Shown here: positions 1 to 12,100 of the stretch, piece by piece
Position numbering within the stretch: the first letter of the stretch is position 1
How the letters are laid out: the number at the start of each line of letters is the position of its first letter
Assembly (NCBI GenBank): GCA_023897205.1
Contig: JAHWDD010000005.1
Span: forward strand, 3,286,001-3,350,000
Reading direction: 5' to 3'
Length of the DNA stretch: 64,000 nucleotides
Source: Exophiala sp. HKRS030
Taxonomy: Eukaryota; Ascomycota; Eurotiomycetes; Chaetothyriales; Herpotrichiellaceae
Translations under genes and position numbers: made by a program
Notes under the pieces: generated by a model
What the model was told of the DNA's origin: nothing
Databases searched by the model: none
The model's input: only the letters and a program-made list of their open reading frames with translations

Positions 1-968
1 AGATAGAGTTGAGTGGTGACACAAAGCGGTCCTGCAGTGGCACAATCATGGTGTGACTTGGATTTGGAGAGTTCGTCAGATCTGAGGAATAGTTCGCTGC
101 ACAAAGATACACCGCAATCACAGTACCTTTGCTGTTGTCATGCCACGTATGATGATGGTTGTTGTTGCGTGATGCTCGGTCGATCCTTCATTGCAAAGGC
201 GTTTGCCGTTGTGATCAGCGAGTTCATGACCGACCTCTCTTGCCGTGCTTTCTCGTCATACAAGACCAGTGTGTAACCACAGACATGTCTTGTTGGATGT
301 GCTCACCAAGCCTAGGTCACGAGGGCAAAAGGACAGCCAGCTCCGTCAGTTGCAGGATCATTTCTCTTCCTCGCAGAATCCTAACACGAAGCTGCTCTGT
401 GGTCTCGGCCCGGGTTCGCCTAGGAGGCAGTGGCATAGGGAAGTGTTTTTCTCTCGCTGCTCTCGCTGGATGCAGCATCACAGGGCGCGTTTTGTTCCAG
501 GGAGCCTGTGAGTACAGGCAGAGAACACGGAGCATCACTATGGTTTGTATTCGCGCGAGATCTCATCCGTCCGCCTTAGCCTTAACAGTGACTCGAGCTG
601 TTCGCACATTTTCTCGAAGATCTTCGTAAACGACATCAGATGAGCACTTTGTTTGTTCCACAGTAACTGATGATGCTCATGATGATGCATTCGCACGATT
701 GATCGCCCATCTGTTCTCTCCTTTTATTCCTTGTGACTTTTGGTCCGGTTTAAGGTATTGCTCCGGTCGAGGCTTGGGCCACTTGCTAAGGTCGGGACTT
801 AAACGGCGACCACGGACGAAATTTCAACGTGCTGAGAAAGCAACGAAGAAAACACAATCAAGCCGACAGAGATCTCCCTTGCAAGGCGTACCGATTTAAC
901 GTGTTCCTTGCACCTGTGCACCGAGATGTTCAGGATGACGCCAGGTACGCTCTGCCCTGAATGGAACA
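1..968. other. Intergenic stretch, no supportable gene
   Basis: Several short open frames overlap here on both strands, but none has recognisable family sequence, a sensible start context or splice sites joining it to anything else. A minus-strand frame around 317-538 contains charged, leucine-bearing sequence that could be a worn fragment of a regulator, but I could not extend it through its flanking stops. Treated as non-coding. Confidence 0.5.
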
Positions 969-1707
969 ATGGCTGGCAAACATACTTTCCTCCTCGGTGC
1001 CACGGGAGTTTCTGGCACCAAGTTCATCGAATTAGTCCTTTAGCAAGCCGATCCTCCATTTCTGACACTCTTTGTCCGCGCGGATTCGAAGTCCAAGTTG
1101 CCAGCCGCGTCTCAGAATGTTGAAACAATAAGACCGTGGAGGGAGCGATCAGCGACATCTCAGCAGTGAATGAAGCTCTCTCTCCGTCCACTGACGGAAC
1201 CTTCCCACCTGTTACGGCCGTCGTTTCTTTCCTAGGAGCTTATCTCACGCTTCGACCAATTCTTACTCGTGATAAGTCTCATCCAATCGCAGATGCCTTC
1301 GGATCGGCGGTCCTCCCTGCCATGAAAGAGCAAAACGTCACTCTGATCCTCGCCCTGAGTACACCGTCAGTATTACACACTGCTGAAGAAGCCAAGTCAA
1401 TGTTGCGGAAATGGTGGTTCTATACGAGAATCCCTCCATTACTGGCACCGCAGGCCGATGCCGAAAGGGCTGGGATCGCCAGTGCCATTATTGCTGCCGG
1501 CAAGAAAGACCTGAGATTGGAATGGACGGTGTTCCGGTACCGCATCTCATAGATGGAGATGCGACAGCACAAGTGATCACTGGGCGGCTTGACGATCAGT
1601 TTGCCGGGAGCTTCGACCTCTGCCGGCGGAGTTTAGCTAGGTGGGCCCTAAAGGAGGTGGACGAGAAGGCATGGATCCGCGATTCACCTTTGCTCGCGAA
1701 CAAATAA
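969..1707 (+). pseudogene. NmrA-like NAD(P)-binding protein, broken (one stop, two frame breaks)
   Basis: The ATG at 969 opens a Rossmann fold: FLLGATGVSGTKF carries the GxxGxxG dinucleotide-binding loop of NmrA-like/atypical short-chain dehydrogenase proteins. Codon 25 is TAG (1041-1043), after which the same frame continues with PPFLTLFVR, typical of strand 2 of this family. The frame moves by one base near the CC at 1134-1135, continuing through AISDISAVNEAL and LILALSTPS. It moves again near the GG at 1536-1537, restoring the family core TVFR-PHLIDGDA and the C-terminal SLARWALKE. Adding one base at each break gives 741 bases, a normal length of about 246 residues. Members bind NAD(P)H as reductases or redox sensors; the substrate cannot be told. 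The two frame breaks match a window-wide pattern of missing single bases and may be assembly errors. The TAG (compatible with C-to-T in CAG) is the better evidence of real inactivation. Confidence 0.75.
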
Positions 1708-3899
1708 TCCCAGATCATCATGCTCGCATGGAAGACTTAAGCGACAGCCTTAGCTGCAATATGTGGCAGGGAAAATTCCCCTTTCGGGCCATGGGTTTAA
1801 CGTCTCATGGATCTATGCGTGTTGTGGTGAGTGGACGGACTGAGCCACAGACATTAAACTAGCTCAGTTTTCTCGACAGAGTATCTTCGTACAATTACTC
1901 CTCACAATCCTCGAGGAGTGCACGATATCCTGTGACGTTAAAAGAGCTCACCGATGATGATATCGCCGTTAAGGATCGTCGGCCTGTACTTGTCAGGTGT
2001 GAGGCTCTGGGAGCAGATGACATGAGCCAAGTCTGCCATCAGTCGTCATTGGCGCCCTCCATCGATATGCTCTACATACCACGACATACTTCACATATTG
2101 AATTCTAATCTGACGTCGGTAGAATGTTGCCAACAGAGCTAGGTTCATATCGTTGTGTCGTACGCACTGTACGATGATTCTGAAGGAAACAAGGGTTCCA
2201 ACTTCTGTCGTGACAGTTTATGGTCGAGTAGGTGTATTGTACCATACGTCGCACATCGTGATAAATTAGTTCTGAACGTCCAAATGACAGGATTCACGAG
2301 GTCCACTGTTCGGTGACGTGCATCACAGGTACCTCGTTCAATATTCCTCCAAATGTTCGATCTTGCTTCGCACTTGCTAACGTAATGTCCTACGTGCGGA
2401 AGCGCCATTTGAGCCCAATTTCTCCATGGTCATCCTAGCCTTCCAGCATAACTACTGTTTGTTCCTGTTCTTCTCACTTCGAGAAATCTCGCAACGACAC
2501 GTGGGTCAGTACATTCCGCTTGACTATATCCGCGCCAATCCGTCAATTTCCGTCTGCTCCGTAACGCTGATGCAGCACTGAAATGAGCTTCTCGGCTGAT
2601 ATTTGTTACGGACGCAGATGTAATGTCCCCATAATGCCGGACCTTTCTCCCTCATGCGACAGCTTTTGGGTTCCGATATGCTGATGTGGAAGAATATCAA
2701 ACTGTATCCGATTGGAGATTTAGTGCAACGAACATGGCATATCTTCTGAACCCACGCTTGTCTCGAGCGTCCCTGTGTTGAACGTTGACGCCATTTCCCA
2801 TGGGTCCACGCACCTACACTCAAGTCGCTTCCAGGATATGCACAGCAAAGCCTAGGCATCATGGCAGGCATAATGGCGCAGGATTCAACCGCAGCTCGCT
2901 TCTCTCCAACGACTTTGACTTGTCCTAAAAATTCCTTCATCGAGACAATGCGTCGTTACTAGCCCGCCAAGAGGAGGGAGATTGATTACCAGAGCCTCGC
3001 TGATTCTAGCCTGGAGTGGAATGCGTAGCGAAGAAAACAGCTCCGGAGTGGGCAATAGTAGTTAGTGCATCGAGCCTCACATCTCCCAGCACCCACAGTC
3101 CCAGAGAAAGTGTTTCTGAATCTGGACGTTTGATATCGCCTCCGAGATATTTCCCTCCCTTCCACTGACGCCATGCCGATCGACAGACAAGCTTCTAGAT
3201 CTCTTACAAGTCTGCAAGATGGTGGATCTCCATCTGAATACCTGCAGGCTGCATATTTCGGCTATGGACCTTATGTGTTGATGCCGCTACCTGTTTAGGT
3301 GAGTGCTCGATGAGATAATCATCGCGAGAAAGTACTAGCCAGCAGCTCCCGAGATATTCCCTCGATCGGAGCCATCTGCGACTCATTAGTTCTTATCACG
3401 ACGTCGGATGTATTTGTGATAAGTACCATATACATATTGGGACTCCCGATAGTCTAGAATCTGAGATCCCTTGGGCTGGAAACATTGTTGATGGGTCTTT
3501 GCACTCGAATGAGTGATGACGAGAAGTGCTTCTCTAACGCTTAAATCAAATGCAATCACAGGTAAGTCTCAAGTACGTACCTGGGTCATTGATTAGTCGG
3601 CCGCTTTCTGCTAATCTAATGGACGGAGTACATTCGTATGTCTGGTAGCAAGTGAAGGCGCGAACCAAGACAAAACTGGATGAGCCCGTAAGGAAGTACT
3701 CGATGAGTAGTATTGCTTTGGCGTAGATCGACCTGTCCATATAGTAATACTTAGTAGATATACTCAAAGAACCTCCAGCCGAAGCACTGAATTTCGCAAG
3801 CATTTCGTGTCTAGGAATACTTTTGCTGGACTTCATTCGAGCACGCACAATTCTTCGTAAACTCCTCCTCTGCATGCCGCACGAAGGCTACTAAGTATT
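1708..3899. other. Gene-free stretch with worn reading frames
   Basis: No recognisable gene. Plus-strand frames around 2150-2400 and 2660-2930, and minus-strand frames of 60-140 codons over the same bases, look partly protein-like but have frequent stops and no family motif I can name. They may be remnants of one or more decayed genes or elements. One CACGTG lies at 2498-2503. Base composition becomes more AT-rich towards the right. Confidence 0.4.
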
Positions 3900-5330
3900 C
3901 CAATTTCAATGCGTATGCTTGCAGGATCTTCTGAAGGTTATGTACAATAAATACCTCAGGTGTATTCTCCGTGTCTGGCATGTGTGTTATCTTCAGATTG
4001 AGCTAAGTACTACTGGTAGCTTCTATACATTAATACTAACGTTACCTAGGCGGTCGTAGTATAGCCCGTCGCCGAAGTATCTTGATATTCATTATAAAGA
4101 GAACACTAGGGTTGATACTAATCCCTAGCTATAGGTACTCCGAGTAACCTCATCTCATAACCACCGGAATAATATAGATCTAGTATAGGATAACTTAAGT
4201 AGAATTTTATACGAAGTATGCACTACTTCTATTTCGAATCACGAGATACCTATAGAACTTTAGTAATATATCTTCGGGTTATATCTAGTAGCTGAAATAA
4301 GTAGTACTTACCTCAAGGCTGTGATTAAGTATAAAGTATAGAGAAGAGTAGATCAGAGATTTGCTTAGCTGCATCGTAAGACTAGATATAAGTCGATGTG
4401 CCAAACGCGCCACTCTCAGTTCCGAAATGGGAATAGTGTAAGAACCTCCCTCGCAGCATTCTTTGACCTCGATGATTAACTCGATCAACATTATTAAATT
4501 TCAATATTGTTCCAAATCACTTAGCTAGCATATTTTATACCTACCTAATAAGAAAAGCATAGACTCATTATCACTAGCAATACCAAGTTCTTCAAAATAT
4601 CTTGCTTGCGTACTGAAATCTAATTCAATATATAGATAGGTAAGTAAGTACTTGAATTATATTATACTCTGCCTTTGTTACTCATAATGGCGGATTTACT
4701 ACTTAGTATAACGGCGGAAATTCATGTCTCCTATAAGTGAAAACTGAAACAATCACATATGCTGACATTATCATCATAGTACTACTACTAGTATAAATTA
4801 CAAGTAGTAAGAATTGTTAACAAAGGGTCTTGAACTAAGTACTGGATCCTGAGCGATGGGGCCTCGCGTCCGCAACTGCTTATTTTATGCTTGGATATTA
4901 TCGGAGCTCTCTAAACATTCAAAGTTACAAGGAACCATTATCCAATAGTACTAAGTACTATCTTTCATCGTATATGACCGGGCTAAGTGTTCTCGAACCA
5001 GATCCTGATGTAGAGCTACCCTATGCCACGAAGACTTGCTCAGGTAAAGTAGTCTGCTATTGCATCTACATTATTTTCACGTCGGCAGGAGCAGTCATGA
5101 GGGATGTCTACAGGAGGGAGCGAACAAACAAGAATGAGGGGTTGTAGTAAGGGTCTCAACAAGGCCAAGGCAGACTATAGGTCTTGTACTAGAAGTAAGT
5201 AAAGCACCTATATAGTGGAATCACCGACACTTCGTGCTGCCCAGTACGATTTGTACGAATGTATTCTTCAGGTACATTTTATCATCAATCAAACAGGGAG
5301 TATTGGTAGTACTGAACAATACCAGAACTT
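3900..5330. repeat. AT/TpA-rich block, probable repeat-induced-mutation relic
   Basis: This stretch is visibly richer in A and T than the rest of the window and is crowded with TpA steps and AGTACT/TAGTA words (for example around 4000-4300, 4650-4860 and 4940-5320). No long open frame exists on either strand. In Pezizomycotina such islands usually mark repeats hit by repeat-induced point mutation, which turns CpA into TpA. I cannot identify the original element and saw no terminal repeats by eye, so the assignment is an inference from composition only. Confidence 0.45.
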
Positions 5331-8300
5331 ACATTTCAAAACCCAAGACGATGACAGGAACTATTAAATTCGAGAGCACGGGGTGAGATTCCGATATAGG
5401 ACAGCTGTGATTCCGAGACAAGGTATTTCTGCAACTAGATGCAGCCGTCGGTAACCCGGTGAAAGAATCCACCTTAAGTGGCTTTTTTTTATATGCATGA
5501 CAAGCAAAAAACATGTGCACATCCATACATGTCGAAATGTTCATTACTAAGGATCGATTTTCTCAGCACCTCATACCACTTTATTACGTTATTCTACCTC
5601 GGTGATGGCATCACAGGTGCCTTTACCATTGTCTGTAAGGGTTTGAATGGTAACATCCTTGACCTTGAAACCCGAAGTTCTGTCTGCTTAATCATTCTGC
5701 ATGTTCTTATTTTTGTATGTGTGCTTTGAACGAGCTGTTCATTACTTCTGTCAAGCGGATATCCGCGACTGAAACATTGATATTTCCGTCATCCCTCGCG
5801 TTCGGCGCTCAGATTGCTGCCGGACTGTCCAGTTATATGGGCTTGTCGGCGAAATATGATTTCTCTGATTGCCGATGATTCCCAATGAAATCGATTGCCG
5901 GTTCAGTCAGCGAAGCGAGGGTGATTAGTGCATGGAAGAAATCACTGACTCGTGTCTCTTCGTGTTGCGAGTAGACCAGACCGTTCTTTCTCCATTGGGA
6001 AGGTGTTGATGGTCGCTTATGCCCGTCGCAGACTTACTTGCTTAGCGAGGGTGTCTTCGGGGGTTCCAGACCTCAGAAAGTCTGGGATATCATGCATGTG
6101 TATGTGCCAATGGTGCATGTTAGCCTTGACTTAACCATGTGGAAAGAAGCATAATCATCTTGTGCTCGGGACTTTTGCTGTATCTCCATCTCAACCCTTT
6201 GTTCTTCCCTCAACACGGCTTCATCCGCAGACTAGCTTCCTTGTCCACCTCTTCCCCGGAACACTAATGACTCGGTACCACGTGTGCTGTGCATCTACAG
6301 GGTATGCAAATCAGTTAATCAGTTGTCGTTGTCAGCTTCCCAGTGTTGACCCCTGTGAAAGGCATGGTTTCACGGGGGATAGTTTTCTTCTTCTTGACTC
6401 GCCGATACCCAGAAAACGCGGCGACCTCGAGTCAATCGCTCTGGCTGAAATGGACGACCTCCCGGTCAACAGAAAGAAGTGTCCTGACATTCGTGAAACG
6501 CATGAGATAAACGTGTCATGAGTTGCGATTCATGGTAGGAATTCACCGGTCTTGTCCGGCATTTGCATCAACGATTTACCGAATCTTTTCCATACTCACG
6601 GACAAGACTTTGCAAAGACCGAACAAACTAGACTCGAGTCCAACGCCGACGCGACGAGATTGCAGCACATACGGCTAATTGTCGCAAAATCCTCTATCAG
6701 GCTTTCGCTCTGCTTATGACGGTTGAGCTGCGAAGGATTGCTCCAATGCCATCTCCTTTCATATGCATTCATACACGATTCAGTACTATGACAATGTAAG
6801 GTAAATCCGCAATGAGAAGAGCCACTCGAAATTCCACAGGCTTCTCAACATCTTCCAAACGAGGAAGGAGTTGGTCTGGGCAAAGTCCTTGATCGCCCGG
6901 CCGGAGTTCGCTTCGTTGGCGGCCAACAGAAGCGATAGGCCTAGACTTTATCGCAAGTTACATAATCCGAACAAAGGTTCGCACCACACGCAGTCCATTT
7001 CAAGCATCAGCCAACAGGAAAAGGGACCCCGGGCGTCACCGGCATCTGAATCCTTCTGATGCCGGTGATATGCCGTATGTCGGGAAGTACCTTTTCGGGT
7101 CTTGAAGTTTCAGAACTGCCGTGGAAGCAAAGTTCCTTTGCAAGACAACTTCAGTTCGTAATCAATCAGTCAGTCAGCACCTTGCCAACATCAGCCTTAC
7201 GCTTAAACATGCGACTACAAAGCTGGTGGACTGAGTAGAATCGGTGTTGAGCAAGGGTCTTCGAGACGAGGAGCAGAAGATGACTTTCCTAGGGAGGTCG
7301 CTTAACCCAGAGAGATCCCGAGTTTAGCCTTTGGTTCGTTTTCGACATGGCATTTTTTGGCCCTAACCCCACCATGGCATTTGCATAATAGAGATGCAGA
7401 CCACAATTGTTAGATAATCATACGACCATCACAAATATCACCTCCAGTAGCCTGCGGCCCAGGTCTACAGACATGCGATTTCCCGAGATCATGGGTCGCC
7501 TATGTGCACGAAGCAAGGTACAGGCGCCTTGCATTCGACACCAAATGACATTGGCGTCGGGATATTATTAAAATTTCACTACTGGATATGGAAGGACCCT
7601 ATTCCAGCATGTCAGGATGTTTCCTCAGAGAGAGCAGCCTCGTGGTAGTTTTCATGGGTCCTCTCCTCGGGTCTCAGTATGCGCTGGCACGAAAGCTCAG
7701 ACATGCCACCTTACCCATGACCACCAACCTTGAACGGTCCATGGATGTCCGAACGTGTGGTCTGAGACATATCTCATCGCTCTGCACAAAAACACTGCAC
7801 CCATCATGTGCAACCTTCCCAATCCAGATCACCCCATCTCACCCCATCTCACCCCCACTCGTATCTATCGACCATGATGCTAGACAGCCTCGTGTTGTCT
7901 TTGTCAGGGTGCCAGCAACCTCAGCAGCTGAAGGTGAATTAGAAGCAACAGACCAGCAACATCGGTGGAAGCGGCCGCTTGTTTCCACCCCACCCCCGAC
8001 AAAGACCTCCTAAGCCCTTCTAGCCCCATTCCTCCCCCATCGCTCCCTGTCTCTCCGTTATGAATCAGGCTTTCGTAAGTGTTTTTGTTTACTATTTCCT
8101 GTCGCCAGTCTCCAGGGTGTCAGGCCACTACCACCTACCGAAGATAAGCCGGACAATACTTCCAGAGCCTCGTCTGACGAGAAGTAAGGCGTCTGTCAGA
8201 GAAGATACATGGAGTACGAAGTTCGAACAACAAACATCCAAATGTACAAACGTACACATCTCAAAGCAGTAAGCACGGAGTATTACGGAATTGAGCGAAC

Positions 8301-8931
8301 GTTGTACTTGATACCGTGGGTTTTGTGAAAGACGAAAACGCACTCCAGACAACTACATTCCAGGAAACCCAAAATCTGACCTATTGGGTATGTATATTGT
8401 CTATCTCCGCTTTCGTCTCCCGTCCGCCTGTGTCTTGTCCGTTAGGCAAGCCGAAATCCACGAAATCCACCGTTCCAGTCTTACCGATCTAACGTGCTCG
8501 ATCAAACTGTTCCACCGGGTGGGACAAATCGTGAGAGCGAGAGAAACGACCACAGGCGACACCAACAATAATGGTAAACTAGAAACAAGGCGTGCCATAA
8601 TCACTCAAATCTAACTCTATCTGTAGAAACTTATCGCCTTTCTTAATATTTAGCTCACAGCTCCCAAGGTTGATTGCCTAACTTGCAGCCTAGGGAGTCC
8701 AGTTCAGTAGTTGGCCCGCGCACCGAAGGTCAGCGGAACAAATGCTTAAGTCCATAAATACCTAATTAGTTAGGTACCTGGTAGTTGGTCGATTGGGGCT
8801 CCGCGGCCGCGGCCGCTGCGGGCCAGGTAGCGATGAGATCGAATACTAAGTTAGGTAATACTTTAGTTAGTTGGCTGCTTAGCCATAATGAGATGAGATC
8901 AAACCGCTAGCTAGGCACTTCCCGAGGTGCC
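5331..8931. other. Gene-poor intergenic DNA
   Basis: Open frames of 60-140 codons occur (for example 6162-6521 and 7588-8013 on the plus strand) but none resembles a known family or has supporting splice sites. A short C-rich near-repeat of ATCACCCC/CTCACCCC words is at about 7828-7855. A GC-rich palindromic stretch with overlapping GCGGCCGC words sits near 8800-8822, and next to it are several TTAGGTAC/AGTTAG words of the kind common in fungal intergenic DNA. Nothing here is supportable as a gene. Confidence 0.45.
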
Positions 8932-9183
8932 ATGGCTTGTCAAGTCCGTCATATCGTCAGCAGCATCGTCATTCTCACTCTCATTCTCCTCGTCATTACC
9001 CTCATCAGCATCAGCACCGCTGGTCAAGCCCACCAGCGTGCCGCCGTGTATACAGGCTTTCGCGAGTACGAAGAAGAAGAAAGTGGAACTCTTGACGAAC
9101 TCGAAAAGCGAACAACGCGATCCGCAGCGCAACGCCCCGTTCATCATCGCGAGAAGAAACACTATAGCAAAAAGAATTTTTGA
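8932..9183 (+). CDS. Possible small membrane or secreted protein (83 aa), unproven
   Basis: The ATG at 8932 sits in a good context (GTGCCATGG). The first 30 residues hold a strongly hydrophobic run (SSIVILTLILLVITLISIS) that would serve as a signal peptide or membrane anchor. The tail is highly charged, with an EYEEEESGTLDELEKR acidic stretch followed by a basic, His/Lys-rich end. A second open frame overlaps it (8927-9190), so the openness may be accidental. No family is recognised and no intron or neighbouring gene supports it. It is kept only as a candidate. Confidence 0.22.
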   Translation: MACQVRHIVSSIVILTLILLVITLISISTAGQAHQRAAVYTGFREYEEEESGTLDELEKRTTRSAAQRPVHHREKKHYSKKNF

Positions 9184-12100
9184 TTGCTGACATCAAGCTA
9201 TCTGGATGTTCCCCAACCTCTGGGCAGATCTAGAACACCGGCATTCGAACTCGGGATTCCGTAGAGTAAAGCCAATTACTGACTTGAGCTGTGATTACCT
9301 ATCCAAGTAGGGCACGGCAGCGAACTTGTACAAGGAGACAATGATCGTGTCGTCGCTGACCACTTTAGGTACTTACTGGGCACGGTGTGGACGGCGTGAC
9401 GGCATAGAACGGGGCGTCGCGGTCTTGTTGGACCTGGAGAACTAGTTAGTGTACCCTACAACCAGAATGATTAAGCCCCGGATGGGCTTTCTGTCTATTT
9501 GCATGTTATTCTCCGTATTCGTAGTCCATGCATTGGGCAACGGGATTCCTAACTCGGTCGAGGTGCGGTACAGAGGTGCGTACGTTCGGTCTACGCAGGT
9601 ATTTCGATGCACCGGGTGAGATGTCTCGCCCGAGAACACAGGCTAGCTAACTACTCCGTTCATGGGTGGTGATGAACTGCCCAGGCACGGCTGTAAGCAG
9701 TAACGTGGTCCATAGGTACGTGAAAAGACCAAGCCTGAGAACAGTAATGTTATTGACACGTTCTGTTCTAGGACATACGAATGCGATGAATACGCAGTTG
9801 CCTAGGTTAAGTACAGTAGTTAGTTAAACTTCGTTCAATTAATTACGGCGCGCTGACGGCCGCGGACGAAGCGAAGCGGTCCAAAGGCCCCCAGCGAACG
9901 CATTCGTCAGGGCCGCATCGTCGTTCCCTTCCGTCGGATGGAGCCTTGGGTATATGCATAGGTAAGCCAAGGTAGCAATTTGTTCTTGGTCCCGTGTCAT
10001 TCCCAACTAGCTTGACAGTGTGGGCATGAGTACTACCTTTCGTACTCCGTATATCCTCTAAAGGTCCATGGCCCCTCAGGCATTAACGATCACACTAACT
10101 ACTTGTTTGGTGAAAACGATACGGAGGAGAGGCGCTGGGTCACGGAGGCCGAGGAGCAAGGCTCTCCAACGAGGGACATGGATGAAGCATGACCAAGTCG
10201 AATCATACAAATCATGCGATTATACGTTCATACGGGTCATACGATCGTGTAATTCCTCCCTGGCCTCTATAGCCCACGACCCACGAAACACACGCACGCG
10301 CGCGCATGCATTATGGCTCGGCGTAACAAGTCGACTTGCTTGCGGCGCCGAACTGAATGTCAGACTGTGCGGGGGGGATGCGAGATTCGCGGTTCGTGCT
10401 GACTGCGGTGCGGAACACCGGGTCGTCGTTTACAGGGCGTGGTTCCTGAAATGACAAACTCTTCGTAGTATTGAGTGCGTTGTCGTACGAATGTGCTTAG
10501 GATTCAACTCCAAGTGGTAACTAGCCTGACGGATCCGTTCGTTTGATTACTCGAACCGTGAGAGCTAGAAAGCGACCCTGCTCTGTCCTGCCCTTCTCGT
10601 TGCTTGGCCTGTCTTAGGTAGTACGCCTTGTGAATGTCAGGGTGATAGCGAGAGTGAAAGCGACGACGACGAAGGTTACAGTGGACAATAGAAGCAACAT
10701 CTTACGGAACGAGCTCTGCCAAGCGAACGAGCCTTGGTCTCTCCCGTCTGTCCTGGGTTGCATCCCTGGATTCTTCGGTTGCTTCTGGAACAGAACATGG
10801 TGGGCCCTTTGAAATACGCATACGGTAGTAGTTAGTCGGTGGTACGACGAACTGTCCACAATTATCGTGGAGATTCACTACTGTTGTTGATGTTTATATT
10901 CCAGCCAGCCTTACCCAAGACAGTCGACGTACCCCGCCACGGGTTCGCCATGCCTCTGGGGTGTTCGAGGCGCAGATCGACCGGAAGGCTGTGAAGGTGT
11001 GTGTGGCACTTGAACATGCGAATGTTGGATTACTCGATGCCATCTCCCTCCGAGGAGCAGGTTCGCGGCTGCATGAGCACAACATAGCACAGGAGATAGA
11101 TACATCCCGGAGGAGCAATCCATGCACCCATGCAAATAGGCATCCGTGGACTTGGTACACGAATCCATCACAGAAAAGGAACTCGCTTCCAAAGCAGCAT
11201 GACATGCAAGTGTAAACGGGGACGATGCACAAGGCTGAAGCCGAAACCCCGTTTCCCGGAATTGTGATTAGTTATTTATTTTAGTTCCATTTTCGATTAT
11301 TATATTCCAACACTTCCCGCAACCCAACACCTTAACGTTTCTTCGGCGGCAGCAAGCCATGGCCAAATACCAGTAAGCAAACACAACCCATCTTGGAATT
11401 AGGTAAAAGACCACCAATATAGGTAAGCTGCACTCAGCATTGCGAATCACACCAAACTCGCCCAAGTACGGAAATACAAAAGTCCTCGTTTCGAGGCCGA
11501 TAGATCGGGACGGGTTGAGGCAATTCAAATCACGAACCTCATCACCATCATTATCACCATCATTGCCATTATCATTATCATGATTACTACCACTACCATG
11601 ACCGACACCAATCTCTGTCCCAAAAAGAAAAAATTCCCGGATCGGGCACGCAGCGATATGACTTCGTTCGAAAACAGAGTCAACGATTACTTATCCCAGC
11701 ACCACTACCACCACCACTACCACCAGCAACTGATCAACTGACTAGTTAGATTGTTTGTTAGTTGATCCCTACTCCGTACATGCTTACACACCAAGCGGAG
11801 GTCCCTCGGGGGCGTTGACAGTGCCTCTCTCCAGAGTCTATACATATAACAAATCCCCTCCGCTGCGCCGCCGGTGCGGTGCCGTGCGGGTCCGCAGGAA
11901 CGAACTCAACACCTTGGATTGATTGATTGATGAATGAATGGGTAAAGTGCAGAGAGACGAGTAATTGAAGTAGGTACTAGGGACTAGGTACTGGGTACAC
12001 CGGACCAGGTATGAACTGTAACGAGTAGATCGAGACCAAACAAGATATTCTAGAACGAGTGGAGCCCACGACTGCCCACAGCCCCCCACCTATATCCATC

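Noticed and set aside
317..538. Minus-strand frame of 73 codons with basic and leucine-bearing sequence
   Set aside because: No named motif, stops on both sides in all frames, and overlapping open frames on the other strand.
2524..2940. Minus-strand 138-codon frame
   Set aside because: No family resemblance, and the opposite strand also shows partly protein-like stretches. Probably decayed sequence.
7588..8013. Plus-strand 141-codon frame
   Set aside because: Composition follows a C-rich simple repeat; no domain, signal or splice support.
8800..8822. GC-rich GCGGCCGC palindrome cluster as a functional element
   Set aside because: Short, isolated and without a neighbouring gene; simple GC-rich slippage explains it.
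10614..10859. Minus-strand 81-codon frame with a hydrophobic C-terminal segment
   Set aside because: The hydrophobic run could suggest a tail anchor, but a competing frame overlaps it and nothing else supports a gene.
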